Source: Gavia stellata
Lineage: Eukaryota > Chordata > Aves > Gaviiformes > Gaviidae
Direction: 5' to 3'
DNA length: 64,000 nt
NCBI RefSeq assembly: GCF_030936135.1
Contig: NC_082594.1
Span: 22,425,553 to 22,489,552 of the forward strand
Shown here in pieces: positions 1-14,199 of this stretch (position 1 is its first letter; every line of letters begins with the position of its first letter). The position numbers and the translations under genes were made by a program. The notes under the pieces are model-generated. The model did not search any database. It saw only the letters and a program-made list of their open reading frames with translations, and had not been told where the DNA came from.

Positions 1-532
<532 letters not shown>

Positions 533-3500
533 TGAGTGCGGAGCGGGGCTCCCCGGCCCCCGCCGCGGGCTCTGCGCGCCCCCGCGGTCCCCGGCCCGTC
601 CCCGCCCTCCTCCCCCCGGCCCCTCCTGGCCCGCCGCCCCCGCTGCCTGCCCCGGCCGCCCCCTGCCCCGCGGGCCTCGGTGGCCCCCGGCCCCCCGCGT
701 TAATGCCGCCCTTTCTCCGGCCCTGCCTTACCTTCTCTCTCGGGGCCGCGGCTTCTGCTGCCGCCCGGTTAAGCCCCGCGTTTTGCCGTCCGGACTGTGC
801 TCGGGTCCCCGTAGGTCGCTCCCAGCACGTTTTAATCTGAGCGTTCCCGTCCCCTCGGCGTAATGCTGGGGTCCTGTTTCGGTAGGGGAAGGTTTTGGAC
901 AAAAAATGGTGTAGTCGAGGAAAACGCTTAACTTGACGGATTTGCATTCTGAATAAATGCGTAGCCACTTACAGCGTGCACCCTGACCATCAGCTTCGTA
1001 GAACAGGGTTTGATTCTTCTTTTTTATAATGCTTTTCTGTCTGATTTACTACTTGTAGTCACCATTTTGAGTATTCTTGCTGGCTGCTTCAGGAACTGAA
1101 GTCTGCTGGTCCTTTCGGGGCTTTAGAATGCCTTAAAAGATCTTTTACGTGTGACCAGTTCTCGGTACAGACCTGAGTAAACGAATTTCTTTGCGTAAAT
1201 GTTTTAAAGAAAGATCTAGCAAACTGTCATTTAGGTTTCCCTCGTCCATGACATGGCATCACTTGCTGAACAGCAGAACAATAGGAAGTAGAGAGCAGAA
1301 GAAGCAGGAGGGGCTCGGGTTGTTCTCGTAACAGGTCCTAAATTTTAAATTACATCCACTCTTTCTCTTGCAGACTCCTCAAGTGGTGCTCTGTATGTTG
1401 TCGTTCAAATAACCTGTATTTTTGAAGTCGGGGTGTTATTTTTACAATTGATAAATAAAAAACTTTTAAAGCAGGCTGTGGTCAGTTATGGCTGAAACAT
1501 GATCTGGTTCTGTTTACATAAGCGCTTTAATTCTAGAAATGCTTTAGCCATTACCTGCAGAATGGTTGTAATGGGACTGGTCGCACCTTATCTTGTCTGT
1601 GTCTTAAACATGCTGATATTAATTGCAGCACAGTTACTTCCGTGTGAATTTGGTTTGCTGGGATGAGTCAGCTAACTACTACTACTGAAAATTTACGTTT
1701 GGATCCTTCAGATTGTTCATAGGAGAAATTCTTATCTTGCCTGAATTCTTTTCTTTTTTCTGGGAGGGGCTGGGGAGTAAACTGTGTGAGTGTGATAAGC
1801 TATTGCCTGTAGTCTCCTTACGTGTAGGTCCCAACTTTGCTAGTACAGCTAGCCCTGGTTTCAGTGCCGATAAGGAGACCTGTAATATGAAAAATAGATT
1901 GAGGTACTGAAAGATACCGACTACATTTCTAATGTTCGTGTCAGGCTCTTCACAGCTGTTCAGCATGTTGGACTGCAGCAGTGTGTAGGGAATTCAGCAT
2001 GTGAAGCGTATATTCAAACATTTTTGGTGAAATCATCAGTCTGCTTAATGGTGTTTGGGAGAGTGTGTTTAGAGCTGCTGCTGGTAGTGTCATTTTGACA
2101 AATTTCAGAAAAACAGACTTGTGTGCTTTAAAAATGGATAGTTACTCAAAGGTGGCTTTAAAGTAGTTTCCTCTTGGTTCTTAAATGTGTATGATTTTAA
2201 ATACTCTCTTCTTGGTGAGGGGGGAAATCAAGGTATGGTATTTGATTACAGTTGGCAAAAAAAAAAAAGGGCGAGCGTGGTATATGGTCTCTGGTTTTCT
2301 TTATCTTATTGTTCATTTAGTGCCTCCTTTCCCTTCCCTTTCCCTAGTACTTCCCACTTCCCTTCCAGATTTCTGAAAGCTTTCTCTTTTAAATACGCTG
2401 TGTAATTGCCCTTGGACAATCACTAAAATACTTAAAATAGAAACATCCATAGATGCTTTTGTAGCTTATAGTGTATACTTGTACATATGTGATCTTAGGT
2501 TATGTGGGTGGAATTAGAATTGAAGTTAAAGGTTCCATTTACATCCCTTTATCCAAAGGAATCAACTAAATTACAAAAGCAAATGTGTAATAACATTTTG
2601 TTTTCCTGAAGCTATGGTAATGTATGGATGGATGTTATATCTTGCAGTGGGGAGTGTGTGAAACAGAGTTCAATGTTTGTATACTGTTATATGTAAATAC
2701 TGAAAAAATTTCTTACAGTATTTCAATATTCCCCAAATGGTAGATACTGATGTATGAATAACCTGCTTTTTGAGTTGTTTGTAGTATTTATATAGCTCGA
2801 GCTTTCTTTACATATGAAGTTGTTAATTATCTTTTAGTTGATTTTTATAATTTTTTCCCTTAAACTTCTAAGGTTAAAGCAAACTTTGTTACGTTATTCT
2901 AATTCTTATTTTAACTAGCACAAATCTTTTCAGTCTATTAATATACGTCATGATTTTTAGAGTACTTTGAAGAATGGGCCACAGGACTGCAAATCTTTTG
3001 TTAAGAAAAAGCTACTCCAGTATTTTTAAATGATGTAATTTTCTACATACAGATGTCTAATGAATAGAAGAAATACAGAAAAGAACTAAACTTTAATAAT
3101 TCAGTTTGTGCAAATGTATGTTCTAAAGGCCTCGGTGATAAAAATCCAGTTTAAGAGTAGTAGGAGCTAGTGTCTTTAGTATGACTGCAGTCTTCACCTC
3201 TTTTTTTATTTGATTGCTTTTAAAGCTGCCTCTGAGGTGCAGTATGGCAATTCAAAACTAGATAGCAGCTGCCTGTCCTAATTGTAGAAGTTAATTGTAT
3301 GTCGTTAAAACTACAAGGGAATGTTTTGGAGGACAGTCTTACAGGAATCTTGATGGAGTGAGAATCCTTCCAGTGAGTGAAAGAGATGTTCTGTAGTATG
3401 TGCTTTAGTGATCCACTGAGGCTGTAACCCGGATTTCATGCCCCGCTCCAACAAAAAAAGCGAGTCCAGCCCTGCGGTGCCCTTTGCCGCGAGGTGAGTC

Positions 3501-6500
3501 TTGGGGTCTCTACTGGTCTGTCTTAGAGGATTGCCAGGTACAGCTCCACTGAGGTTTTCTTACATATTTGCTGCCAAACTTGACCCGGCTGAATAACAAT
3601 GTCAAGCATCGCAGCTGAGCTCTACCTGGTGCATTGCCCGCAGCAAAATTGCATTCTGTCCTCAAGTTTTTATTTGAATCCCTCTTATTTTTAAGTTTGT
3701 CATGTCTGTGGTTGAAAAGAATCTTCCTGGCTTTTCACTGAATGGTGCTCTCTTTTGTTTTTCCATCAAAGCAGTACCTGTAGTGGACTTTAAAGCCTGC
3801 TTAGAACAAACTCTATGTGAATTGATGGGGTTTAATTTTATAGCAGAAACGTGTACAAGAAGGCAATTGACTCTAATGGCAGACACTGGGAAGGGAATGT
3901 AGGCATGGCATGTTGAACATCAGTCTTCAGATAAAGAAACTGTCGCTTGTCTCTAGTGGTGCTAGGATAGTTTACTTTTTTTGTCCAGAAAATGTCAGTT
4001 ATTTCCTGCGTAAAAGCTGCTCTGCGTGCCATTTGGGTGCTCCCTCAGGAACGTTGCTCAACCCAGATATTAAACCTACCTATTTGACTTATGCCAGACT
4101 TGGAAAATATGCCAGCAGTTTTTAGTTTGTTGGACTAAATTACAGATTTGATTTTTTTTTTTTAATTTTTAGTTTTTAATTGACCAGATCAGACTCCTTC
4201 AGTGCTCACTAGGAACCGAGTGCCAGGTACGGGCCGACTGAGGTGGCAGGACACTTAAGGGCTGCTTGTGCAAGCCTGGCCGCTGGAGCTGCTGGGCTGG
4301 GCTTTCTGTGCTGGTCATGTGCTAATGCCTAAGTGGTACCCAGTTTCAATGGGATTGACCTTGCACTGTTTTCTTTTGTTCACTCTCCTCTCCCTTCTGT
4401 TTTTATGATAGAGCTACAATCAGAAATCTGAGAAAGAAGCCTATTCTGTGGAGCAAGGCTGCCTGTTTCAGTGGCAATTTGGAGTGTTGCCAAATACTAT
4501 TTTTTCCTGTTTATCAGATGTGGTTTGGATAAGCATAAGAAACTATTGAATGTCACTGTTAGGCAGTATCTAACTTTTTAATTGCAATAGCAAAAAATGA
4601 TATAATTCAAGATCTTGAACTATGGTAACATCCCCCGGTGCTTTATTGGAAGCTGTTCTCTATCTCTCGGAAAGAGACTTATGTGGTAAGGCTCTGTCGA
4701 TGGGGAACCAACAGTAAGCAAGCAAGCTAGCGCTCTCCTAGTCACTCTCCGAAACTGCAAGAGGTGATGTAGGTCCCAACACAAGTGCAGTTGGAGAGTT
4801 TTTTAATTTCAGCTATTACAGTTCTGTGTTGGAAGTATTGCTGTAGATGGCGGGACAGATTCTTTTGTTTGGACATACTGACACATTGTAATTGAAACAA
4901 TGAAACTACATTTATGTGCTGGACTTTGCCTTGCACCCTTCAAACAATCAAATCTATATCCACTTTTTTCCTTGAGGGTCTGTATGAGTTGTATAAGAAA
5001 CAGAATGGTGGAAAACTAGTGGGTGTCTAGTAAACTACTGGTTTGCTTCATCTCTAATATGGTATGTCATAGTCTCTACTTACTGGTAAAAGGATAGTGC
5101 AAGAATGATGATGATTCTTTCTCAAAAACTTTTGTATAAAGAGAAACTGAGAGATTGGGAGTATTTCCTTTGGGGAAAAAAGAGAAGGCAGAATGTGTTT
5201 AAGTTAGATAAAATAGTGAATGGTTTGGGTAATGTGTAAGATGCTGGTGCTATTCTTGTTTCATAGTATTTGAAGAGGGGGACTTGGAATTTTTTTGGCG
5301 AACAATAAGGAAATATTTTAATGCAATGTAGATAAACTGCATAACCTGTTTTCAAAGGAAAAAGGTAAGTCAGGAGCTTAGTGTCTGTTCTGTAGTGTTG
5401 TCACTTCTGACTAACTCTTGTAACAAGTTGAATGCTCTTCAGCTCTACAAGTTAGGCTGCTCTGTTAGAGATCAGGCCAAGCTCTGCAGTGCATGCAGAA
5501 GAGCCCACCTTTGTTTAGTTTAGGAATTTGGGTTTTTTTTTTAAACATTTGGCCCTTCATAAGGTTGATAGCAGATTAGTTCCAGTTTGTGTTTATGGGT
5601 GAGTATTGATTGAGTTACTTCAGATCGTAGATCACTTATTTTGTCAATGTTTATATCAAACTGATTTTTAGTGAGTGGTATATTGAGTTTAGGAGTGCCA
5701 CAAATAGACGTAATTAGTCCAGTGGGAAATTTTACTTGGCAAGAAGTGAAACAACAGATCTGGATTTACAGCTTCTTGTTTAGCTCTGTATTGAGCCTTT
5801 GCAGGAGTTGTATCATGAAGTTCATGCTGTTAGTTTTCACTATAAACTTGCCAACAGCCCTTGTCTTCCTTCAGTTTAATAGACTTTGAGGGGGGTGGGT
5901 TTTGGCTGAATGTTCATGTGTGTTGATTTTAACTCTTTTGAACCAAAGCAGTTGGTGCAGATTACAGGCAGGCGGTGAGAGCTGTAGTCTCGGCATGGAA
6001 GCATTTGGCTTGTGACTCCTGTCAACAGTAGCGTGGAATTTTTAAATGCTACAGACTTTATTTATGTATGTAATATGTGGTAATATCTTCTTAAAATATA
6101 TGCCCTGAGTCTCTTTTGGATCCATTACCATAGTAGTTATAAAGTTCCTAATTAAACTATATCTACATAATGAGGTATGCATGATGTATTCCATGAAGTC
6201 TTGTGCTCTTTAATTTTTCTGGTAAACCACTCATATAACTGTCTTCCCATCTGCTTCCTTCCTTTCTCACCTGGTTAGGTGGTTCCAAGCCTTAATAGGT
6301 TTTCTTAAGGTTATGCAGTTGAGCGAGTCCTTCTGTGGCCCTTGGACTTTATTTGGTGTGATCTTTTGTTATCTTATCACAGATGTGTTGATTTATTTTC
6401 ATAGCCAACCACAAAAGTGGAGCTGGCGTAGCCATGAGTTAGTGTTTCATTCCTACCTGAAGTCTTTGACAAGTGCAGAGAGGAGCCTATGAGAATAGTG

Positions 6501-9500
6501 TTGCAAAACACCAAAGGTCTGGATCTGCTTTTATTCTGGATTTATAAATTAGAATTATATATGTAAATAATGGGAGCATGTACTGCTGCACTTTATTTCT
6601 CATGATTTTCGTTGAGGGTGCTGGTTATAGAGAAGGTGCACGTCATAAGAGAATGCTGCTCTTGGTCAAATGATGGTGAGGTAGAATGTTCACTCCAGCT
6701 CTTGGGTATTCTTTGATTCTTCTGTTATAAAATCTTTTAGAAGTTTTTTTTTAAAAACCTAACCACAAAACAATGGAGATGTCCTTTATTACCATTGGAA
6801 TCTCAAGAGCTGTAATTTGCAGACTGCTGTAGCAGAAACTGTGAAAGATCTCTCATTTCTTAAGAATCTATTCTTTTTAGTTATGCTGAAATTTGCAAAC
6901 TACAGTGGAAACATCACGAAGATACAATAGCTCAGATTTGTATACGGTGAGGTTGTACTCCAACAGTATGCAACAACAGCCAACATGGTGATAATGCACT
7001 TCACAAGACCTCCATATTACAGCCCAGATGTGCCCTTTTTGGCATTAAAAGGTGATTGTTGTGCCATGGTGAATATAAAAATGGTTATAAAAATCTGGCT
7101 CTTTATTGAACTTACTGACTTACAAGCCATTCATTGGTGTACTTGAAGTAGCGATAGAAGTAGATCACTCTGAATAGCCAGTTAATACTGAGGTGCTTCC
7201 ATCTTCCACCAAAATAATTTTCCATAGACAAGTAGCAGGACAATGAGAAGCTGGACATTATTGCAAATGTCTGGGTAGCAGCATCTTCTAAACAAGACTT
7301 TCCCCCTGCCCCGGCTTTCTTGAACAGGAGTCTTTCTACTATGGATCCTTATCATTGTGGAGTTGTGATTATGTGGGATGGAGACTGCGGTGCTGTAGTT
7401 ACGTGAACCGAGCACGTGAGGCAGTGCATAGGCTGCTGGCGTGGACTTCCCACCTCTGCTGTGGTTAATATTGTTAGGTGCAGCTCTAGTTCCAGAAGGG
7501 TACAGTCATCTTGCATCATCTTTTATTTGGATTTAAGCATAAAATTAGTTTAGTGGGAACTGAAAAGGAGGATAATGAGTGTTGGTTCTAACAATTGGCA
7601 ACCAGTATGGTTTTTTTTAGCAGAAATACTGGAGTGCTGAGCTCCAGCCCCAAAAGGAGACACCCTATGCTGATTACAGGATCTCCTTTGTCCTGTGCTG
7701 ACAAAATGAGCGCTGTCTTCGGTCTTTACCATTTGCCTAGTGTGCTGTTTTTCCGTCTTAGAATAAAACGTTTGCCTTGTCTGTATTTTTACCATACAGT
7801 CTGTCTTTTAAGCTTGGCTCTGGTTCTTAATTCCGGAGGATAATCCTTTAATTTCAAAGTGTGATGTTAATCTGAATTTTCCTACAAGAGTCTGTAATAT
7901 GAATGATAGGTGGACTTCTCTAGCTTCCTTTCATGGCTGCCTTGGAAGCAGCAGAAGTGGGATAGTTATTTGTCGCAGTGGCGCTCATATAGAATATGCT
8001 GATTAGGGGTGGGTGAAGGGAGGGACATAAATAACTGCATGGTCTGGTAGTGTGTTCTGTTTGGAGAGTGTAAAAAATTATTAAAATTTTTAAAAGAAAA
8101 GTGCCATTGGTTACAGACAGACAATTGAAGTTTCCCAAATAGTCCTTTTCCCTCTAGACTCCTACACACATAAGAAAACTGCCTATTTCCAGTGTCAAGC
8201 TTAATACCATCCTAGTTTTTGCACACATCAAGCTAATCTGTAACTGAATATGAAAAGCATAAAATGCAAATGTCTGATAAACATGAAAGACTGCAGAATG
8301 TCAAGGCTGAAAGTAAACTGTAGGGGGGAGTGGTACTTGTGTTTGTTTTAATTTAATTGTCCCCTCTTCTATGTGCTGAAAATGGGCTCTTACGCACGTA
8401 CTTTTCAGTCAGGAAGAGGTTTTTTGACAGACTGCTGCAATATGCTGGGATCTGTTGTGTTGCATTTTTCAGTCACCTTGGAGAGTGATTCCTGTGGGGT
8501 TTTGTAACCTGTTTACGTTCGCAAACTTCTGAAAAATTCAGAGGGAACTTCAGGGTAGAAAAGACTGCTCCATTTCCTTGCCCACCCATGTGAAGGCTGC
8601 ATACAGTCTTCAACGGTGCCTGGAACAGTGGGCTTGGGGGTGGTGTTATGCACTAGAAGTAAGTGATGGAGGTGAAAGACAAACATGAGATACCCCTGGG
8701 TATCAAGACGACTAGTGGCATGCTAGAAACAATGTACTGCACTGTCTGCTACTGGGACAGCGGTGCGGAGTATGTGCAGTTGTTGAGTGCACTGAAAAAG
8801 TGGTGGATGCTATGGGCTGTACATTGTTAAGGAAGAGGAGATGAACCTGGAGCTAAACTGTTCTTCATGGGAAGGTGAGAGAAGAGGTGGAAGTAGCTGG
8901 GAGGCTCTGCAGGGTTCAGCAGCTCAGAGTTAGGGCATGGTACCTGCATGGGAAAGCACCGTTTGTACAGCTAGACTAGGTGTGGTCTATGACAGTGGAT
9001 TCTTTGTGTTAACAGTTTGGAGACAGGGAGAAAAAACATGGAGTTGGCAACTTTCCTGGGGCTGAAATCAGTGATCAGCGTAGAGTAGCATAGGGTTTCT
9101 GTCTCAGGGAACAAGTAGGGAGGGAGAGGTCTGTCAGGAAACTGGGTCCTGGAGGTCGCCTGGACCAGGAGGACAGATCTTGCAGCTCTTGTTTCCAGCA
9201 CTGAATTTTAAGAATCCTGATGGAAATTATGGAAAAACCCTAGACCTGGCCTGGAAGGAGCCCTTTACATCTGAGAGCAGGAATAATATAGTAGCATTAA
9301 AGGATGAATCTAATTTGGTAATTTTGTGCATTTGAAGAAAAGTTCTTGAAGAACAACAGTTGAGGTAGATAAGCAAGTGGTAAGTACACACAGTGCAGGT
9401 AATTTGCAGTGCAGTAGCAGTTCTTTAGTGAACAGGTTGAAAGCAGATCTTGAGAAAGCGTTTCCTCATATCTGATAAAGGTTTTTTTTTTTTTTAAAAA

Positions 9501-9778
9501 AAAGAGTGATGGCGGTGGTGTCTCTCTTGCTTTTAAGGGTGAGTGTGATGAGGCTCTAACACCTTTCATGCTTCTGCAGAACCTTTGCTGGCCAGTGCAG
9601 GTTCTAAAAGAGCAACCTGTAAAGGATGAATATCTGGATGTATTCCTTAACCTTTTTGCTGACTTTAAACAATACTGTTTGTGGGTTTTGCATGTGATAA
9701 CTGTTCTGTGGAAAATACAGCTTTCAAATTTTTCTGCAAAAACATCAGCAGTGCCTTAACCATAAGGAAAAAAAAGAC

Positions 9779-10485
9779 TATGAGCCAGCAGTGTGCCCAG
9801 GTGGCCAAGAAGGCCAATGGCATCCTGGCCTGTATCAGAAATGGTGTGGCCAGCAGGAGTAGGGAGGTGATCGTGCCCCTGTACTCGGCGCTGGTGAGGC
9901 CACACCTCGAATCCTGTGTTCAGTTTTGGGCCCCTCACTACAAGAAGGACATTGAGGTGCTGGAGCGTGTCCAGAGAAGGGCGACGAAGCTGGTGAGGGG
10001 TCTGGAGCACAAGACTTATGAGGAGCAGCTGAGGGAACTGGGGTTGTTCAGCCTGGAGAAGAGGAGGCTGAGGGAAGACCTCATCGCTCTCTACAACTAC
10101 CTGAAAGGAGGTTGCAGAGAGGTGGGTGTTGGTCTCTTCTCCCAAGTGATGAGTGACAGGACAAGAGGAAATGGCCTCAAGTTGCACCAGGGGAGGCTCA
10201 GGTTGGATATTAGGAAAAAGTTCTTTACTGACAGAGTAGTGAAACATTGGAACAGGCTTCCCAGGGAGATGGTGGAGTCACCCTCCCTGGAGGTATTGAA
10301 GGAGCGTGTAGATATGGCATTGTGGGATGTGGCTTGATGGGCATGGTGCTGTGTGGTGTGGGTGGGTTGTTTTGGTGTGGATTGTGGTGTGTTTTGTGGG
10401 TGGTTTGGTTTTTTTTGTTTGGTTTTTTTTATGGTTGGAGTTGATGATCTGACAGGTCTTTTCCAACCTTAGTGATTCTGTGATA
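9779..10485 (+). mobile_element. CR1 LINE, 5'-truncated 3' end (young copy A)
   Basis: From 9779 the + strand reads as the C-terminal part of the CR1 reverse-transcriptase ORF: an open frame with the motifs [23 protein letters not shown] and HWNRLPREM, ending with TGA at 10335-10337. A 3' UTR follows and ends in the CR1-type tail TTCCAACC...GATTCTGTGAT near 10485. CR1 is a non-LTR retrotransposon whose copies are usually truncated at the 5' end, as here. The frame is intact across about 185 codons, which points to a fairly recent insertion. The 3' UTR contains an unusual G/T-rich stretch (about 10340-10440). The copy cannot move by itself because most of ORF2 and all of ORF1 are missing. Confidence 0.93.
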
Positions 10486-13400
10486 CTATTAATTTTACAG
10501 CTACACATACTGATGACCTCTGTATTTCTGAAACTGTTAAAACCCAAAGAATTCTGTGGCCTTATAAAGCCTTTGTGTAAAGGGATCTGAGGTACTAGCT
10601 GCTTTTGAGATACTGGAAAATTGAAGATAGACTTGCATCCTTGCTGTTTTAAATTCACACAGGCTGTGCTAGTTCTGGTTGCAGCTTTTTGTAGCTCACA
10701 CAGTAGTTGTGTGAGTAATGGCATTTATGAAACCTGATTTTTTAAAAAATTTTTTTTCCCTCACCAAGGCTCTTTGCTTTATTGTGGAAATATCCACTGT
10801 GTAAATGCAAATTCAGACTGGAAGTATACTTGCAGGTAAGGCTCTCTTCTAGGATGAGGTAAATAACGTGTTGTGCAGAACTTATAATCTGCATGTCTTC
10901 TGCTAGTCTGCTGCTATGAAGAATCTGAGCTGATAAAATCTAAGATGATTTGAGGTAAAAATGTTGTGCTTTCTGGGCATGTGCTGGGAGAAGAGGAACT
11001 GCCAGATCATAAACGTTTGAAGTATGACAAAAGGGCCCATGCTAAAGCCATGTCAAATCTCATTCAAAATTCTCATTTTGAAACTGAGGAAGCCTATGAA
11101 GACTATGTTTAATCAATGTATAATTGGCTCTCTCTTTTATGCTTGTTTTAAAGTATTAACAAAGTCAGCCAGCAGTTTGTTTTGTAATATTATGAAATAC
11201 TCAGAATTGCAGATTCTGACTTTACGTAGATGATGGTAATCCGTTCATCCTCCTCGGTTAATTTAAGTCTTGGAAACGCTCTTTAAGGTTCAATACAGAC
11301 AAAATTTATCTAAGTTTGTTCAAGTAAGGTAATGTATCTTGATGCTCCTGCCTCAGCTTCTTAACTTTGCTGCTAATAAAAGGCTTGCTTTCTTTCTGGT
11401 ATCCTTCCACTGTAAAGCAGTCTTGAGTTTAGAGTAGAGAAGCCCGTCATGCGTGAATGGATGGGAATAAAGTTTCAGTTTCAGGCTTCGTCCCGCCAAT
11501 GCTCTAACTTTCATGCTCCTCTTCACCCCACTGCCCCCATCTTTTCTTTGCAAGCTTGGCAAGTAATGCTGCATGTTAGTGCTATGTGCAGGCTGATAAC
11601 CATTCAGGAGGGTTTTGTGTTCTGGCTGGCTAGCCTGCTGTTCTCTCTTGTCTCCTCCAAGGCTCAACAAATGGTTTCTGAGACCTTGTCAAGCCCCCAT
11701 AATAGCACATTTGGGATTACAGCATAGCTTTATTCATAGCTACAATTTTTTGTTTGGTGCAAGGCCACTTGTGAACTAGTTGTTAACTTTTGTGTATTGC
11801 AGGCTTCCCATTTGAGAAATAGCTATTTGAATAAAAATATTGAATTTTGTACAGAAGCATATGAAGTCCTTAGCTTATATAGGAAAGGTACTGGATAGAC
11901 AATTTAATATTCTGCCTTTTTGTGGAGAATTCTGCTGATGTTGCCCTATTGCATGTGTTCTGCATATCCTAGTGAAAGACTGACTTAAGCATATGAAGAT
12001 TAGGATGCCAAAGAGTCCTTGTGAAATTATATACAACATTTAGGCAAAAAGATAGGGCTGTTGAGAGAACAGTTTCTGTTCAACTGCGTCTTAACTACCT
12101 TGAGTGTTAAGTGGTAGCACGGCAAAACATACTGTGCAGTCAGTTTAGAATTTGCAGCAAAAGAACTATAAGCCAGGATCAAAGCTGCAGATATTTTCTT
12201 TAAAGGACAAAATGTTTGCGAGAACATAGTGATTCTCTCAACTACAGATGATAGCCTAAACATCCAAAATTAAAATTAGTCTTCAAAAAATGCACATGTT
12301 TTGCGAACAGGGAAGAATACAAGTAAAGGTCACTGAAACAATCTGTCTGTTTTTCTGGGAAAGCTCTGTGCTGTGTGCTTGTAACACCTTGCATACAAGA
12401 TGTTGACATTTGAATAAAGGACACTTGAGAGTTGCACTAAAAAAAAATGACTTAATTTATTACTGTCTGTGTGGATAATATGTGCAGCTGAGAACTTGGA
12501 ATACAAAAGGATGGGAAATGCAGCAAACCTCTGATTCCACTTTGTTTCTGGCCAAGGTGTGTTTTCTGGGAGAGGCATAGCCTTACCCCGTGAGGGGGAG
12601 CCCTAGCTGCAGGTGTACTTACAGTTTGCATTCAGACACTGGATAATACCACAAGGAAGCCTTGGTAAGTCAGGTTTCATCAACTCTGTTGTTCTCACGG
12701 GACTACTGTGCAGGGTATGGAGCATAACAAAAGCGACTGGAGCAAGGTCTACCTGGATGGACTTGAAGACAGCAAGGCAGCAAATTTGTCCCTGAGTGCA
12801 ATTTGAATCTTACCTAACTTTTGTACTTGAATTGCTTGGTGTGCAAACTCTCCCTTTTCTTTTTGGGTGAACGTCAATCCTGTTTAAGTGGGGTTGAACA
12901 AAACAACGCCTCATGAGTAAATGTGCTAACAGTGCCGTTCACTGTTATGTTAATTCAATTTTATAAAAGCTCAACTGGAAGCTTAGATGACTCTGCCAGA
13001 TGAGTGTCAGATACTGAAAGACTCAAAAAAGAGTAGCTATTGCAACACTGAAAGCTCTATGGGTAGAATTCCAGCCATATGTAGGGGGTAAAAATAGCGT
13101 TAGGACTGCATTTCCATCTGCCTGACTAGTTTGCCTATGCTTTGTGAGACCAGATAGGCTACAAAGCAGAAAATACAGCAATGAATGGCTTGTTAGCCTC
13201 ATTTCATTTAGGTGGATGCTCTGTCAGGGAGGGGTGCCAAGACAAAACTTCGGGACAGTGAGTAGCTACTTACTGCAGCAGCTAGTTAGGGCACCCACAA
13301 TGGGAGGATCGACTTGGGGCTTGGCCTGCAGTAGGATGAAAGAGCAGATTCAAACTGTTACTACAGAGGGCTGGCTGTGACAAACATGGTTTGGTCTTTG

Positions 13401-14199
13401 CTCCTGGAGGGATGCTGAATCTATAAAAGGTTAAGAAATCTGCTTGAAGTATCACTTCAGTTAAAAAAAAAAAAAAGTGGTGGTGATGGGTGGAGGCTTC
13501 TTAAAGCTAAAAGAGGGCCAAGGAGGTGAAATGTTGCAAGCTGCTTGGGATCCATTGTTGAAGCTTTACTGGGCTCTCAGTGAGTATGTATCACTCAAAG
13601 ACACACTGTAAGGCCATCAATGAAAAAAATCTGACATGGCCAAACCGTAGAATAAAGGAAGCCCTTGGGAGTGAGAATATGTTCTTTGAAAAATTAAGCC
13701 TTCTGTGAATGATGAATCTAGAGAAGAAGGTAAGTGATGGTAGGCTAAGTGTAGAAATGTAGTGTGACAGCCCCCCTTGGTGACCTCCCCCCCGATATGA
13801 GCCCTCAAAAACACACACAGGCTCTCCCCCACCCCTCCCCAACCTTGAGAAACTACTTCATAAGGGAATGAAATTAATCTTCCTTTTGCCCCCTTCTTTT
13901 CCTGTGCATCAGTAGCACAATGCTATCTGTAGGACTAGGGGACCATTGAACTATAGAAGGAGTGTTTAGAGAAGATGAAATGACAGCAGGAGAAAAGCTT
14001 CAGTTTTGTCTGTGCATTATGAAAGAACTTAAAGAACTGGAGGTGAAGGAATGCATAGGGGGATCTGTCTCAAATTGCAGTGTTTGGGGAAGGGTCTGTT
14101 TGAACAAACTCAAGTAAAGGGCAGTCAGTTGTCAAGATGAGATGTGTTCACACATCTGAAGGAGTTGAAGAATGAAATAAGCAAATTACTAACCTAAAA

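Noticed and set aside
9481..9503. Poly-T followed by poly-A as a hairpin or terminator
   Set aside because: Simple low-complexity sequence in an intron. A similar A-rich/T-rich run is at 29369-29398. Neither shows any other sign of function.
9756..10247. 163-codon minus-strand frame
   Set aside because: It is the antisense of the CR1 reverse-transcriptase tail. The plus frame has the real CR1 motifs. The similar minus frame at 15637-16074 is rejected for the same reason.
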